From Candidatus Izemoplasma sp. (GTDB lineage Bacteria; Bacillota_I; Bacilli_A; Izemoplasmatales; Hujiaoplasmataceae): a stretch of 64,000 nt of DNA. The notes beneath the pieces were generated by a model. The model worked only from the letters and a program-made list of their open reading frames with translations, made no database searches and was not told the DNA's origin. The stretch spans positions 1 to 64,000 of the forward strand of contig JAIPGD010000002.1 in the NCBI GenBank assembly GCA_021736305.1, in the 5' to 3' direction. The translations under genes and the position numbers were made by a program. This document shows positions 9,990 through 20,510 of this stretch, piece by piece (the first letter of the stretch is position 1; each line of letters starts with the position of its first letter).

Positions 9990-10018
9990 ATTATAACATT
10001 GCTGATAAAGTGTGTCAA
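9990..10018 (-). promoter_or_regulatory. Sigma-A promoter
   Basis: TTGACA-17 bp-TATAAT on minus strand, perfect consensus; about 180 nt from the start codon at 9811. Confidence 0.85.
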
Positions 10019-10072
10019 CACAATATCCGCTTTAATAAGCGATTACCCACAATAATGAAATATTAAGTTAAA

Positions 10073-11563
10073 TTATAATTTAAAATGCCTTGTCGCTTCA
10101 ACAGCCAATTTCCAACCTTTTAGAAGGTTTTTTCTTTCTGTTTTATTCATGTTAGGTTTAAAGCTTATATCATCTAATTTTGACTTATTGATTTCCTCAA
10201 TACTGCTCCAATAATTTACAGCTATACCTGCTAAATAAGCAGCACCTAAAGCAGTTGTTTCCATAATCACAGGCCTTTCAACTAAAACATCCATTATATC
10301 TGATTGAAACTGCATCAAATAATTATTAACGGTTGCTCCACCAGTTGCTTTAATTAAGTTAATTGGTTGATTAAAATCTGCTTCCATTGCTTTTAAAACA
10401 TCATGAACTTGAAAACAAATAGATTCCAAAGTCGCTCTTGCTAATTGTTTTTCGTCAGTGCCTCTTGTTAACCCAAATATTGCGCCTTTTGCTTCTGAAT
10501 CCCAATAAGGAGTTCCTAAACCCACAAACGCTGGGACAAAATAAACTCCGTCATTTGATTTAATGCTTTTTGCAAGTTTCTCCGTTTCATCTGCCGATTT
10601 AATCAATTTCAAACCATCCCTTAACCATTGAACACTTGAACCACCTACAAACACACTACCCTCAAGCGCGTATACTAAATTATCTTTATATTTCCAAGCA
10701 ATAGTTGATAACATACCATTTTTAGATTTTACAACCTTATCTCCAGTATTCATTAATACAAAACACCCTGTTCCGTAAGTTGAATTAACCATGCCTTCTT
10801 CGCAACAAAGCTGTCCAAATAATGATGCCTGTTGATCGCCTGCAACACCACTTATAGGAATTCTTTCTCCATAAAAACTTCTAGGAGAAGTATCCCCAAA
10901 CCTGCCTGATGAATCGACAACTTCTGGTAACATTGATTTGGGGATATCAAGAATTTTTAATAACTCATCATCCCATTTCAATTCATGAATATTGAATAAC
11001 AATGTTCTTGATGCATTTGAATAATCAGTTTTATGAACCCCACTCGTTAATTTATAAATCAACCATGAATCAACAGTTCCAAATGCAAGCCTACCCTTCT
11101 TCGCTTTATCCCTCGCGCCTTTTACATGATCTAATATCCATTTAACTTTTGTTCCTGAGAAGTATGGATCAATTAATAGCCCAGTTTTTTGCCTTATTAT
11201 CTCTTCATATCCTGATTTTTCTAATTCATCACAAATATCACTAGTTTGTCTTGATTGCCAAACAATTGCATTATATATAGGTTCACCATTATCTTTATCC
11301 CAAATAATAGTTGTTTCTCTTTGATTTGTAATACCAATTGTTTCAATTTGTTCAGGCAAAATATTTTTAATCACTAGAGCTTGTGTTATTGTTGAAATAA
11401 CACTTAACCAAATCTCATTGGCATCTTGTTCTACCCAACCAGGGTTAGGATATTTTTGTTTAATTTCTTTGTTGGCTGAAGAAATGATTTTAGAATTTTT
11501 ATCGAAAATAATTGCTCTTGTACTAGTTGTCCCTTGATCAATTGCTAAGATGTACTTCTTCAT
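10073..11563 (-). CDS. glpK: Glycerol kinase
   Basis: [41 protein letters not shown]. Confidence 0.97.
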   Translation of the reverse strand: MKKYILAIDQGTTSTRAIIFDKNSKIISSANKEIKQKYPNPGWVEQDANEIWLSVISTITQALVIKNILPEQIETIGITNQRETTIIWDKDNGEPIYNAIVWQSRQTSDICDELEKSGYEEIIRQKTGLLIDPYFSGTKVKWILDHVKGARDKAKKGRLAFGTVDSWLIYKLTSGVHKTDYSNASRTLLFNIHELKWDDELLKILDIPKSMLPEVVDSSGRFGDTSPRSFYGERIPISGVAGDQQASLFGQLCCEEGMVNSTYGTGCFVLMNTGDKVVKSKNGMLSTIAWKYKDNLVYALEGSVFVGGSSVQWLRDGLKLIKSADETEKLAKSIKSNDGVYFVPAFVGLGTPYWDSEAKGAIFGLTRGTDEKQLARATLESICFQVHDVLKAMEADFNQPINLIKATGGATVNNYLMQFQSDIMDVLVERPVIMETTALGAAYLAGIAVNYWSSIEEINKSKLDDISFKPNMNKTERKNLLKGWKLAVEATRHFKL

Positions 11564-11927
11564 TCTTTACCTCGTTTCTAATCAAAGGTTTTGTTAAAAT
11601 AACATTGATACCTGTATCTAAAATGTTTTCTATAACAATATCTCCAATTTTCTTCTGTTCTTTTATCGTTACTTTGTTTATCTCTTCCATTGCTTGCATA
11701 ATCAATTCTTTTGGGATAGGTTCCTCAGTTTTTACACTAACCCTTGGCATATTTTTAAAAGTTGTCTTAACCGTTGTAGTTAATATTCTCGTTGGATTTG
11801 TCATCTCAGTTCTTGCATACTTTTCTCCGCGTAAACATTTGTTGCCAGTAACATTCATATTATCATCAATCGTTACTCGACACCCCCGCGGACAAACAAT
11901 ACAAGTAAATGTTTTCTTACCCATCAT
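11538..11927 (-). CDS. DUF1667-family protein
   Basis: [14 protein letters not shown] cysteines; between glpK and FAD oxidoreductase. Confidence 0.85.
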   Translation of the reverse strand: MMGKKTFTCIVCPRGCRVTIDDNMNVTGNKCLRGEKYARTEMTNPTRILTTTVKTTFKNMPRVSVKTEEPIPKELIMQAMEEINKVTIKEQKKIGDIVIENILDTGINVILTKPLIRNEVKNEEVHLSN

Positions 11928-13183
11928 AACTCCTCCAAACTAATACCTAATTCATCAAATTTATTTAGTTTTGAATAATCCAATTTTATAGTTTCCATTT
12001 CAGCCGGAACTATAAATTGCTTGAATTTTTCAAATACTAACTCATTATTTTGAAAAACTTTGATTTTAGTTTTTTCCATCTTTTTTTTGCCTCTGAAAGA
12101 GATAATTAGTTCCTTAGGGCTCCAAGAAAAATCTAAAACCTGAGGCGTTACATATCCAACATTCTTACCAGGAATAATATCTATAGATTCGTTGTTTTTC
12201 TCAAGTTTTTTTTCTAAATAATCACTTACACATTTTCCAGCTCGAATGCTTTCTAAAGTTACATTATCAACTAAATCATGGACTTGTAATGAATTGCCAC
12301 AAATAAATAAACCTCTGACACTAGTTTCATAAGCTTGATTTATTTTTGCGCTTTTTGTTAGTGAATCAACAACTACCTCCAAATTATCTAACAAGGCAAT
12401 ATCTGGTATTAAACCAATCGATAATAATAAAGTATCCACTTCAAAAACTTTGGCAGTATTCTCTATAGGATTAAAATTTTCATCTACCTTTTGTATGACA
12501 ATCGATTCTAAACGATTAGATTCTCCTGATTTCACATCCGTCACTGTATGAGAAAGATATAAAGGAATATCGAAATCATCAAGACATTGAACAATATTTC
12601 TTGTTAAACCATTTGAATAAGGCATTATTTCTGCTACGCCCAAAACCTTTGCTCCTTCTAAAAACATTCTTCTTGCCATTATTAAGCCTATATCTCCACT
12701 ACCAAGAATAAAAACTCTTTTTCCTACCATATATCCATCAATATTCAAATATCTTTGGGCACTACCTGCTGTAATAACTCCATATGGTCTTTCGCCTGGC
12801 ATAATTATCGAACCACGTGATCTTTCATAACTACCAGTTGAAATAACAACTGCTTTTGCCTTTATTTTTTCAATCCCTCTTGCTTTAGAAGACATTGTTA
12901 TTTCAAAATAATTATTTGTCTTTTCAATTTTTAGCACTGTGGTATTTAAGTGATAATCAATATCTAATTTTAAAAATTCTTCAATATATTTGTTTGCATA
13001 CTCAGGGCCGGTATATTCTTCTTCAAAAACTTCTAAACCAAAACCATTATGGATACATTGATTTAAAATACCTCCTAAATCTTCTTCTCTTTCAATTAGC
13101 AAAACATCTCTCCCGCGTTTTTTTGTTTCTAAAGCAACCGCTAAACCAGATGCTCCGCCACCAATAACAACTATCTCTCTCAT
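11924..13183 (-). CDS. NAD(P)/FAD-dependent oxidoreductase, glycerol operon
   Basis: VIGGGASGLAVALETKKRG Rossmann motif, GSGDIGLIMARRM. Confidence 0.88.
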   Translation of the reverse strand: MREIVVIGGGASGLAVALETKKRGRDVLLIEREEDLGGILNQCIHNGFGLEVFEEEYTGPEYANKYIEEFLKLDIDYHLNTTVLKIEKTNNYFEITMSSKARGIEKIKAKAVVISTGSYERSRGSIIMPGERPYGVITAGSAQRYLNIDGYMVGKRVFILGSGDIGLIMARRMFLEGAKVLGVAEIMPYSNGLTRNIVQCLDDFDIPLYLSHTVTDVKSGESNRLESIVIQKVDENFNPIENTAKVFEVDTLLLSIGLIPDIALLDNLEVVVDSLTKSAKINQAYETSVRGLFICGNSLQVHDLVDNVTLESIRAGKCVSDYLEKKLEKNNESIDIIPGKNVGYVTPQVLDFSWSPKELIISFRGKKKMEKTKIKVFQNNELVFEKFKQFIVPAEMETIKLDYSKLNKFDELGISLEEL

Positions 13184-14628
13184 AATTTATTCACCTTCGT
13201 TTCTCCAACAAAAAGTTTGGAAGCTTTATCATCGTATTTTACATCTAAAGGTGAAATGTTTTTTTCTCTTGAGATTAAACGCATAACTTTCTCTTCACAA
13301 TATCCTCCTTGACAAAGTCCAGCACCAACTCTTATTCTTTTTTTTATGCCTTTTATAGTATCAGATCCTAATTCTCCATTTATTGCATCTATTACTTCTT
13401 TTTCAGTGATTTTTTCACATTTACAAATAATATTCCCATAACGAGCATCTTCTTTTAATAACTCGATTTGTTTTTCTTTAGACAAAGAATGAAACTCTCT
13501 TTGTTTTCTTATAATTGGATTAAAATCTTTATTAATTTTCTGTTTTTTATCAATCTTAATAACTTCTTTTAAAAGGTATAAAGCTATTGCTGGAGCAGAA
13601 GTTAATCCCGGTGAATCAATACCGGCTACATGATAAAACCCTTTAAATTCTTTTGATTCCTCAATGTAGAAATCACCTGATTCAATACTAGATCTTATAC
13701 CCGCAAAAGACCGAATAATATCATTAAAAGGAATATTTTCTGCTAGTTCTTTTGCATGTGTTTTTACATAATCTAACCCTTCAAACGAAGTTGAGACATT
13801 AAATTTATCATCAACATATTCACTAGTTGGTCCTATAAGAATATTTCCATGGAACTGTGGTGTAATTAACACTCCTTTGCCTTTATCAGATGGTAATGGA
13901 TATAAAACATGATTAACGAATCCCTTGACTCTTTTATCCAAAACAAAATATTCACCTTTTCTTCCGTGAACTTTATATGGCACTTCTTTTTCAACCATTC
14001 CCGCAATATCATCACAAGCTACACCTGCAGCGTTAATAATATTTTTTGTCTTAAAGATTTGTTTACCATTAACTTCTATTTCAAAATATTCATTATTTGG
14101 GATTATTTTTGTTACTAATGCGTTTTTTTGTAAAGAAACCCCATTCATTATTGCATTTTCCATACAAGCAAAAGCAACTTCCCAAGGATAAGTAACTTTA
14201 GTTGTCGGTAACGATAATACTTTTGTTACATTTTTAGATATATTCGGTTCTTGTTTTTTTGCTTCTTGAGAATCCAAATAATAAAACTCAGGAACCTTAT
14301 TTATTTTTGCTGTCTCATATAATTCAGCTAATTTTTCTTCTTCAGTTTTATTATGAGCAACAACATACGCTCCACTTTTTAAAAGCGGAATAGATAATTC
14401 TTCTTCCATCTTTTCATATAATTTGTTTCCCCAAACACAAAGCTTTGCTTTTAAACTATCTGGATCAGGGTTATGTCCAGAGTGAATAATGGCACTGTTT
14501 GCTAAAGTTTGAACATTAGCTACATCATTTTCTTTGTCTAACACTTTTACTTTAACTTGATACCTTGATAACTCTCTTGCAATTGTACTACCGACTATTC
14601 CAGCACCTATAACAATATAATCAAACAT
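13180..14628 (-). CDS. glpA: GlpA-like FAD glycerol-3-phosphate dehydrogenase with C-terminal BFD-like [2Fe-2S] domain
   Basis: FDYIVIGAGIVGSTIARELSRY; C-terminal CKCEKITEKEV...RVGAGLCQGGYC. Confidence 0.83.
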   Translation of the reverse strand: MFDYIVIGAGIVGSTIARELSRYQVKVKVLDKENDVANVQTLANSAIIHSGHNPDPDSLKAKLCVWGNKLYEKMEEELSIPLLKSGAYVVAHNKTEEEKLAELYETAKINKVPEFYYLDSQEAKKQEPNISKNVTKVLSLPTTKVTYPWEVAFACMENAIMNGVSLQKNALVTKIIPNNEYFEIEVNGKQIFKTKNIINAAGVACDDIAGMVEKEVPYKVHGRKGEYFVLDKRVKGFVNHVLYPLPSDKGKGVLITPQFHGNILIGPTSEYVDDKFNVSTSFEGLDYVKTHAKELAENIPFNDIIRSFAGIRSSIESGDFYIEESKEFKGFYHVAGIDSPGLTSAPAIALYLLKEVIKIDKKQKINKDFNPIIRKQREFHSLSKEKQIELLKEDARYGNIICKCEKITEKEVIDAINGELGSDTIKGIKKRIRVGAGLCQGGYCEEKVMRLISREKNISPLDVKYDDKASKLFVGETKVNKL

Positions 14629-14656
14629 AATAGTAGTCCTTTCTGACAATAAAAAC

Positions 14657-14689
14657 GAGCAAAAAAATTAATAAATAATTTCTTTGCTC
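14657..14689 (-). terminator. Hairpin/attenuator between glpP and glpA-like gene
   Basis: GAGCAAA...TTTGCTC stem followed by T run on minus strand. Confidence 0.65.
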
Positions 14690-14724
14690 TTATCTCTATA
14701 TAATATTAAGTTGTTTTTAATTAA

Positions 14725-15264
14725 TTATTTCCACAAGTTTGTATCTGAAGTTGTGATTGCTATTGCACCATGATTAAAACATGTGTTTGCGTGATCTTCA
14801 TCTTTGATTAAACCACCCATCAATACTTCACAATCAAGTTGTTCTTTGATTTGACCAATAAGTTCATAACATGCTGATGGTAATATCTCGATGAATTGAG
14901 GTCTTAATCTTTGACCAATAGAAATACTTTGTTTTAAAGATACGGTATCTTTTATAAAAAAGCGATAGATTCCAATAACATTTCTTTTATTACAAATTTC
15001 AATCACCTTTGGTTTACTAGATATTATTCCATCAACATTCAAAGATTGAATTAAATATATAGCACCATATTCATCACTAGATAAACCTCTAATTAATTCT
15101 GAATGGATTAATACCTTCTTATGATTTTTTTTCATCGTTTCAACTAAACCTTCTAGTTGTGCTAACTGAAAATTCATTAAGATTCCATAAATCAAATCAG
15201 ACTCAATAAACTTCTTTAAATTTTTATGATTGGAAATTGCGGGTATTATCTTCTGGCCAAACAT
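14725..15264 (-). CDS. glpP: Glycerol-3-phosphate-responsive antiterminator GlpP
   Basis: MGGLIKDEDHANTCFNHGAIAITTSDTNLW C-terminus typical of GlpP. Confidence 0.9.
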   Translation of the reverse strand: MFGQKIIPAISNHKNLKKFIESDLIYGILMNFQLAQLEGLVETMKKNHKKVLIHSELIRGLSSDEYGAIYLIQSLNVDGIISSKPKVIEICNKRNVIGIYRFFIKDTVSLKQSISIGQRLRPQFIEILPSACYELIGQIKEQLDCEVLMGGLIKDEDHANTCFNHGAIAITTSDTNLWK

Positions 15265-15287
15265 CATATCCTCCAAATAGACAAATA

Positions 15288-15318
15288 GAACGAAAATTCC
15301 GGATTATCCAGTTCGTTC
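15288..15318 (-). promoter_or_regulatory. Leader hairpin of glp operon (candidate GlpP target)
   Basis: GAACGAA...GGATTATCC...TTCGTTC inverted repeat between promoter and glpP. Confidence 0.6.
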
Positions 15319-15353
15319 TTTCATCTCTCTATCTTTATTAACTTGTTATCTAA

Positions 15354-15382
15354 ATTATATTAGTATATCCAATAATTGTCAA
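15354..15382 (-). promoter_or_regulatory. Sigma-A promoter of glp operon
   Basis: TTGACA-17 bp-TATAAT, perfect consensus on minus strand. Confidence 0.88.
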
Positions 15383-15403
15383 GTTGAAATCAAAATTAAC
15401 TAG

Positions 15404-16135
15404 TTAATCTCTCTCATTATTTTTGCTTGTTACAGGATTATCTTGAACTAAATTTTTCTTCAATAATATTCTCCAACCAATAAAACTAACGATAGCTGCC
15501 CCCGAGAATCCAACAAGCAAATCCAACATAGTATCTATCAAGCCATAGTCTTGAGGAAAATAATTACCTTCATAAATCCATTGATATCTTTGCATATTTC
15601 TTTCAGTTTCATTATTAATATGATATGCCAATGTATCTACAAAAAATTCATAAAATTCCCACAACACCAAAAGTGTCATAGAAAAAGTGAATGCAAAGAG
15701 ACTTACCATCCCAGGGCTTAATTTAATTGGGGTTTCTCTCGCTTCATTAAAATAATGGACAATTTCAAAACCAATTACCGAAATCAAAACACCACTAATT
15801 ATGTGTAAAAATTTATCATAACCATTAACGTTTTCTAAAAAATTATGAATATTACCTAAAATTAAAGCCGCAAATAAAAACAGTAAGACAACAATCTTCA
15901 AATAACTTGGAATATCCAATTTAAATCTAGACTCAATTAAATATGGCAATGAAAATAAAAATGCAGTCAAGAGAGCTAAAAATAAGTTAGAAATAGCGGC
16001 ATCTCTTTGTGGTGCTTCTGAAGCAAAAGCAATTGAAAAAGCGGCACCAATTATCTCCAAAGCAACAATACCTAATAAAACAAAATAAAGTGTTTTTGAG
16101 TTTAAAACTTTTTTTATACTCATATGATTTACCAC
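15404..16135 (-). CDS. Multi-pass membrane protein (DUF2238/YjdF-like)
   Basis: Multiple TMs, GYDKFLHIISGVL, LWEFYEFFVDT. Confidence 0.65.
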   Translation of the reverse strand: MVNHMSIKKVLNSKTLYFVLLGIVALEIIGAAFSIAFASEAPQRDAAISNLFLALLTAFLFSLPYLIESRFKLDIPSYLKIVVLLFLFAALILGNIHNFLENVNGYDKFLHIISGVLISVIGFEIVHYFNEARETPIKLSPGMVSLFAFTFSMTLLVLWEFYEFFVDTLAYHINNETERNMQRYQWIYEGNYFPQDYGLIDTMLDLLVGFSGAAIVSFIGWRILLKKNLVQDNPVTSKNNERD

Positions 16136-16212
16136 CTCATAGTATATTCTATCATAGCATTTTTGATAACTTTTTTATATAAGTTTAGCAAACTTAAATG
16201 AAAAAAGTAAGT

Positions 16213-17850
16213 CTAAGACTTACTTTTGTTATTTTTATTATTAAATTTAGTGCACCAATCTAAAACCTTATCTTGTTTAATTGGTTTAGCAATTAAAAAT
16301 CCTTGAATATAATCAACTCCTAAACCTAATATCTTATCATATGTTTCTTGATCCTCGACTCCTTCAGCAACAACTTTTAAATTAAATTGATGGGCTAAAT
16401 TCACTGTTGCTTCAACTATCTGTAATACAGAAGGTGAATTTATTATTTTGCTCATAAAATGGCGGTCAATTTTTAAATAATCAATTTCATATAAATTTAA
16501 ATATGTTAAAGAAGAATAACCCTTTCCAAAATCATCTATTGCCATTCTAAATCCAGCCTCTTTAAACTTTTCAATTGTTTTTTTAGAATATTTGTCTTCT
16601 TTTAGAAGAACAGTTTCAGTTACTTCAAAAATCAATTTATTTGGATTGCCATTTTCTTCTGCAATAATTTCTACAACCTTTTTATAAAATAATGGATTAT
16701 GTAGATTCTTTGATGATAGATTTATGGATACAAATATGTCTAACCCATTTTCCTTTAATTCAATTTGCTTGCGAACTGCATTTCTTATAACCCAATTAGT
16801 CATTGAATGAATTAATTTTGTAGATTCGACTAAAGGAATAAAATCATTAGGCATAATAAGGCCATGATCTGGATTTAACCAGCGAATTAAAGCCTCGACA
16901 GCTACAACACTCCCTGTATTACTATCTATGATAGGCTGATAAGTTAAAAAAGTTTCATTATTCTTTAATGCATTTGAGAATGAACCTAATAGATTGAACT
17001 CATATTTTTTATGTAATAATTCTTTATCAAAGATAACATAGGGAAGATTATTTTCTTTTGCATAACCAGCTAAGCGGTCACTATCTCTAAAGGGTATTAA
17101 TGTTTTACAAGCTTTAAAGTTAATGCTTTCACTAATACCAATTGAAAAATCAATAAATAACTTTATACCTTCAATATCTAAATCATGGCTTAAAATTTTT
17201 GTGATTTTTTCTCCATCTTCATCCATATTCCTAAGCTTAAACAACACCCATAGTTTTTCTGAATCAGCCTGAACTACAATAGATTCTTTTGGTAATTCAT
17301 CGTCTAAAAAATGATAAATCACATTGATAACTTTAATATAAATATCGGTTCCCAAAACTTCACTAATTCTATTTTTGTTATTTATTATAATTGACGCTAT
17401 TAAAACCTTACCATCAATATAAGTATCTGAATATTCCATAAGAAAATTTATATTAGGAACTTTTGTATCAGGATGATGTAAATATAGTTTTTCATTTTTT
17501 TTGAGAGTTTTTTTATACTTATCAAAGAAATAGCCGCTTAAACCACCAATTAGTACAAACATAATCATTCTATAAAACCAATTGAAAAAAACCTGTGGTT
17601 CATTTGTTTCAACTACCAAAGGCATTAGAGGCCCAAGCAAAACCCCAGCAATCAAACCACAAATAACTCCATATTTAAAGCCAAAAACAATTCCAGCCAA
17701 TAAAATTGGTATATACATCGTGTGTGAATAAACATATTTAATCCCGCCGGTATAATATACAAATAAATAAATAAGTGGAAATGACATGCCAATCAATACA
17801 GCAATAATAATTTTATGATAATAATTAATACTTTCAATTATTTTTTTCAT
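16213..17850 (-). CDS. Membrane EAL-domain c-di-GMP phosphodiesterase with degenerate GGDEF
   Basis: VEALIRW, FEVTET, AIDDFGKGYSSL, VAEGVE; N-terminal TM sensor region; no GGDEF motif. Confidence 0.88.
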   Translation of the reverse strand: MKKIIESINYYHKIIIAVLIGMSFPLIYLFVYYTGGIKYVYSHTMYIPILLAGIVFGFKYGVICGLIAGVLLGPLMPLVVETNEPQVFFNWFYRMIMFVLIGGLSGYFFDKYKKTLKKNEKLYLHHPDTKVPNINFLMEYSDTYIDGKVLIASIIINNKNRISEVLGTDIYIKVINVIYHFLDDELPKESIVVQADSEKLWVLFKLRNMDEDGEKITKILSHDLDIEGIKLFIDFSIGISESINFKACKTLIPFRDSDRLAGYAKENNLPYVIFDKELLHKKYEFNLLGSFSNALKNNETFLTYQPIIDSNTGSVVAVEALIRWLNPDHGLIMPNDFIPLVESTKLIHSMTNWVIRNAVRKQIELKENGLDIFVSINLSSKNLHNPLFYKKVVEIIAEENGNPNKLIFEVTETVLLKEDKYSKKTIEKFKEAGFRMAIDDFGKGYSSLTYLNLYEIDYLKIDRHFMSKIINSPSVLQIVEATVNLAHQFNLKVVAEGVEDQETYDKILGLGVDYIQGFLIAKPIKQDKVLDWCTKFNNKNNKSKS

Positions 17851-17972
17851 TTTTCACTATAATATTATTAATATTATATCTCCTTTCAAAAAACAATGTT
17901 AACTCACTTCTTACTATCTTTATTATAAACTTTTTAAAGTAAAAAAGCAAAAAAAAATAAAGAACAAACAAA

Positions 17973-17993
17973 AAGCACTTTATAAAAGTGCTT
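17973..17993 (-). terminator. Terminator of vor-ptb-buk operon
   Basis: AAGCACTT-loop-AAGTGCTT then T-rich on minus strand; overlaps buk stop. Confidence 0.75.
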
Positions 17994-19062
17994 AATAAAC
18001 CTGTGATTTTGCTTTTTTTGTTAATACACGCATAGCGCCTTCAGCCAAGGCGCGCATTTCATCTTCACCAGGATAAACTCTTACTTTAGCTATAGGTTCA
18101 ACCTTTTGTTTAATATAATCAATAAATACTTCACTATAAGCGATTCCGCCAGTAATTAATATACCATCAATATCTCCGCCATTAGCAAAATATAATGAGC
18201 CAATTTCTTTAACAACATTATAAGCCATAGCTTCGTAATGAAGCTTTGCGTATTGATCACCATCTAATATCTTTTTTTCAACTTCTCTAGCATCATTTGT
18301 TCCTAAGTATGAAACCAAACCACCTTTACCTACTAAAAGTTTTTTAACTTCATCTTTAGTATAATCTCCAGAAAAACAAATATCCACTAAAGGATATGTA
18401 GGAATTGTTCCTGTTCTTTCAGGTGAAAAAGGTCCATCACCGCCTAAAGCATTATTGCAATCAACAACTCTTCCTGCCTTATGAAGACCTACACTTATTC
18501 CTCCACCTAGATGGGCAACAATTACATTGATATCATGATAATCCTTATTAATTTCATCCGCAAATCTTCTTGCGATAGCTTTTTGATTAAGTGCATGGAA
18601 AAGCGATCTTCTTGAAATTAGCTTTTGCCCACTAATTCTAGCAATATCTTCAAATTCATCAATACAAACAGGATTCACAATATAAGCTGGTCGTTTTTTA
18701 ATGCTTGCAAAACTATCAGCTAAAATAGCACCTAGATTTGACGCATGATATCCATAATCACCAGATTTTAAATCTCGTAACATTTCTTTAGTAACCAAAT
18801 ATGTACCACCATTTTTCAGTGGTTTCATCATTCCACCACGACCAACAAATACATCGAAATCTTCCAAAGTATAATCGTGTTTTTTTAAGAAATCTAAAAT
18901 AATTTCTCTTCTAAAATCCGTTTGATCAATAATGGTTTTAAAATGTTTTAAATCTTCAACATCATGACGTAAAGTTTTTTCTTTAACTAATTTTTCATTC
19001 AAATAAATTGCTACTTTAGTAGAAGTTGAACCGGGATTAATGACGAGAATCAGATAATCCAT
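17992..19062 (-). CDS. buk: Butyrate kinase
   Basis: LVINPGSTSTKVAIY; HLGGGISVGLHKAGRVVD. Confidence 0.93.
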   Translation of the reverse strand: MDYLILVINPGSTSTKVAIYLNEKLVKEKTLRHDVEDLKHFKTIIDQTDFRREIILDFLKKHDYTLEDFDVFVGRGGMMKPLKNGGTYLVTKEMLRDLKSGDYGYHASNLGAILADSFASIKKRPAYIVNPVCIDEFEDIARISGQKLISRRSLFHALNQKAIARRFADEINKDYHDINVIVAHLGGGISVGLHKAGRVVDCNNALGGDGPFSPERTGTIPTYPLVDICFSGDYTKDEVKKLLVGKGGLVSYLGTNDAREVEKKILDGDQYAKLHYEAMAYNVVKEIGSLYFANGGDIDGILITGGIAYSEVFIDYIKQKVEPIAKVRVYPGEDEMRALAEGAMRVLTKKAKSQVY

Positions 19063-19951
19063 TAGCGTTCACCACCGATAATATAATTGAACTTAATTTC
19101 GACTCAGCTGTATCTGCTCGAGATGTTAAAACAATTGGCACTTTAGCACCTAAAACAATACCCGCAGATTTTCCTTTGGCTAAAAATACACATGTTTTAT
19201 AAAAAATGTTACCACCATCTAAATTAGGAAAAATCAAAATATCACAATCACCAGCTACAGTTGAATGAATATTTTTTTGTCTTACACTTTCAAAAGATAC
19301 TAAATTATCTACAGCAAATGGTCCATCAACTAAAAAGTCAATATCTTTGTCTTGATAATATTCAACAATTTTTTGTGCATCAACAGTTGATTCGATTTTA
19401 GGATTAACTTTTTCTACCGCAGACACTAAACCAACCTTAGGCATTTTATACCCTAAAGTCTTAGCTAAATCAACTGCAGCCTCTAAAATTTCTATTTTCT
19501 GTTTATAATCAGGTTTAATATTCATTGCCCCGTCTGAAGCAAACAACACCTTATCATAGGTAGGAAGTGAAACTACACCAACATGACTTAATAAATTTTT
19601 ATTTTTAATACCAGTTTCAGAATTAACTACTTCCTTTAAAATAATTCTAGTGTCGATTAACCCCTTCATTAAAATATCACATTTATTATTATTAACTAAA
19701 TTCATTGCTATTAAACTAGCTTTTGTTGGATCCATTTCATTAATAATTGAATAAGGTTTAGCTAACTTATATTCAGCAATTAATTCTTTTATAACTTGTT
19801 CATCACCAATTAAAATTGGTTCAACAAATCCCTTATTCGCAGCTGCTTTAACCGATTCAATGACATGAGCATCATGAGCAAAAACAACCACCATTTTTTT
19901 TCGGTCGACTTTTTTTGCCAGTTTAGCAAGATCAGCTACTGTCTTAAGCAT
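19037..19951 (-). CDS. ptb: Phosphate butyryltransferase
   Basis: Phosphotransacylase family, DGAMNIKPDYKQKIEILEAAV; adjacent to buk. Confidence 0.9.
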   Translation of the reverse strand: MLKTVADLAKLAKKVDRKKMVVVFAHDAHVIESVKAAANKGFVEPILIGDEQVIKELIAEYKLAKPYSIINEMDPTKASLIAMNLVNNNKCDILMKGLIDTRIILKEVVNSETGIKNKNLLSHVGVVSLPTYDKVLFASDGAMNIKPDYKQKIEILEAAVDLAKTLGYKMPKVGLVSAVEKVNPKIESTVDAQKIVEYYQDKDIDFLVDGPFAVDNLVSFESVRQKNIHSTVAGDCDILIFPNLDGGNIFYKTCVFLAKGKSAGIVLGAKVPIVLTSRADTAESKLSSIILSVVNANGLSDSRH

Positions 19952-20510
19952 AATTAACTCCTAAATCTTTAATATAATCTTTCCCTTTTTGGATAGCTTC
20001 CATATTAATATCTAATAAATCAGCTTTTTTCTGACCTAAAAACTTTTTAATAACTGCTTCAATTGTCTCATCAGAAAATAAATTAGTTAATCCTAAATAA
20101 GCGCCCATCATAACCATGTTAGCTACTTTTACATTGCCTAATTCATTAGCTATATCATTTACTGGTACACCAATGCATAATTTTCCTTCTTCTTTGACTT
20201 CATCTTTAATCAAAGAACCGTTATATAAAATTAATCCGTTTTCGACTACATTAGATCTGAATTTTTCTAATGAAGGTAAGTTAAATGCTACTAAATGATC
20301 AGCGTCTTTAAATACAGGTGAATTGATTTGTTTATCAGAAACTATTACTGCACAATTTGCAGTTCCTCCTCTTGTTTCAGGACCATATGAAGGAAACCAT
20401 AAACCAAATAAATCATCCTTAGTTGCTGAATATGCTAGTACTTGACCAAACATCATAACACCTTGCCCACCAAATCCAGCTACTTTTACATTACTAGTTT
20501 TTTTCATCAT
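19944..20510 (-). CDS. 2-oxoacid:ferredoxin oxidoreductase gamma subunit
   Basis: VAGFGGQGVMMFGQVLAYSA; SYGPETRGGTANC. Confidence 0.92.
   Translation of the reverse strand: MMKKTSNVKVAGFGGQGVMMFGQVLAYSATKDDLFGLWFPSYGPETRGGTANCAVIVSDKQINSPVFKDADHLVAFNLPSLEKFRSNVVENGLILYNGSLIKDEVKEEGKLCIGVPVNDIANELGNVKVANMVMMGAYLGLTNLFSDETIEAVIKKFLGQKKADLLDINMEAIQKGKDYIKDLGVNYA

Noticed and set aside
9930-9990. c-di-GMP-I (GEMM) riboswitch suggested by CAAAGCTAAAG
   Set aside because: Lacks the GGCAAACC-type first half and canonical GNRA tetraloop-receptor layout; similarity limited to a few bases.
11527-11943. Plus-strand 138-aa ORF antisense to DUF1667 gene
   Set aside because: Shadow ORF opposite a strong family match with conserved Cys motif.
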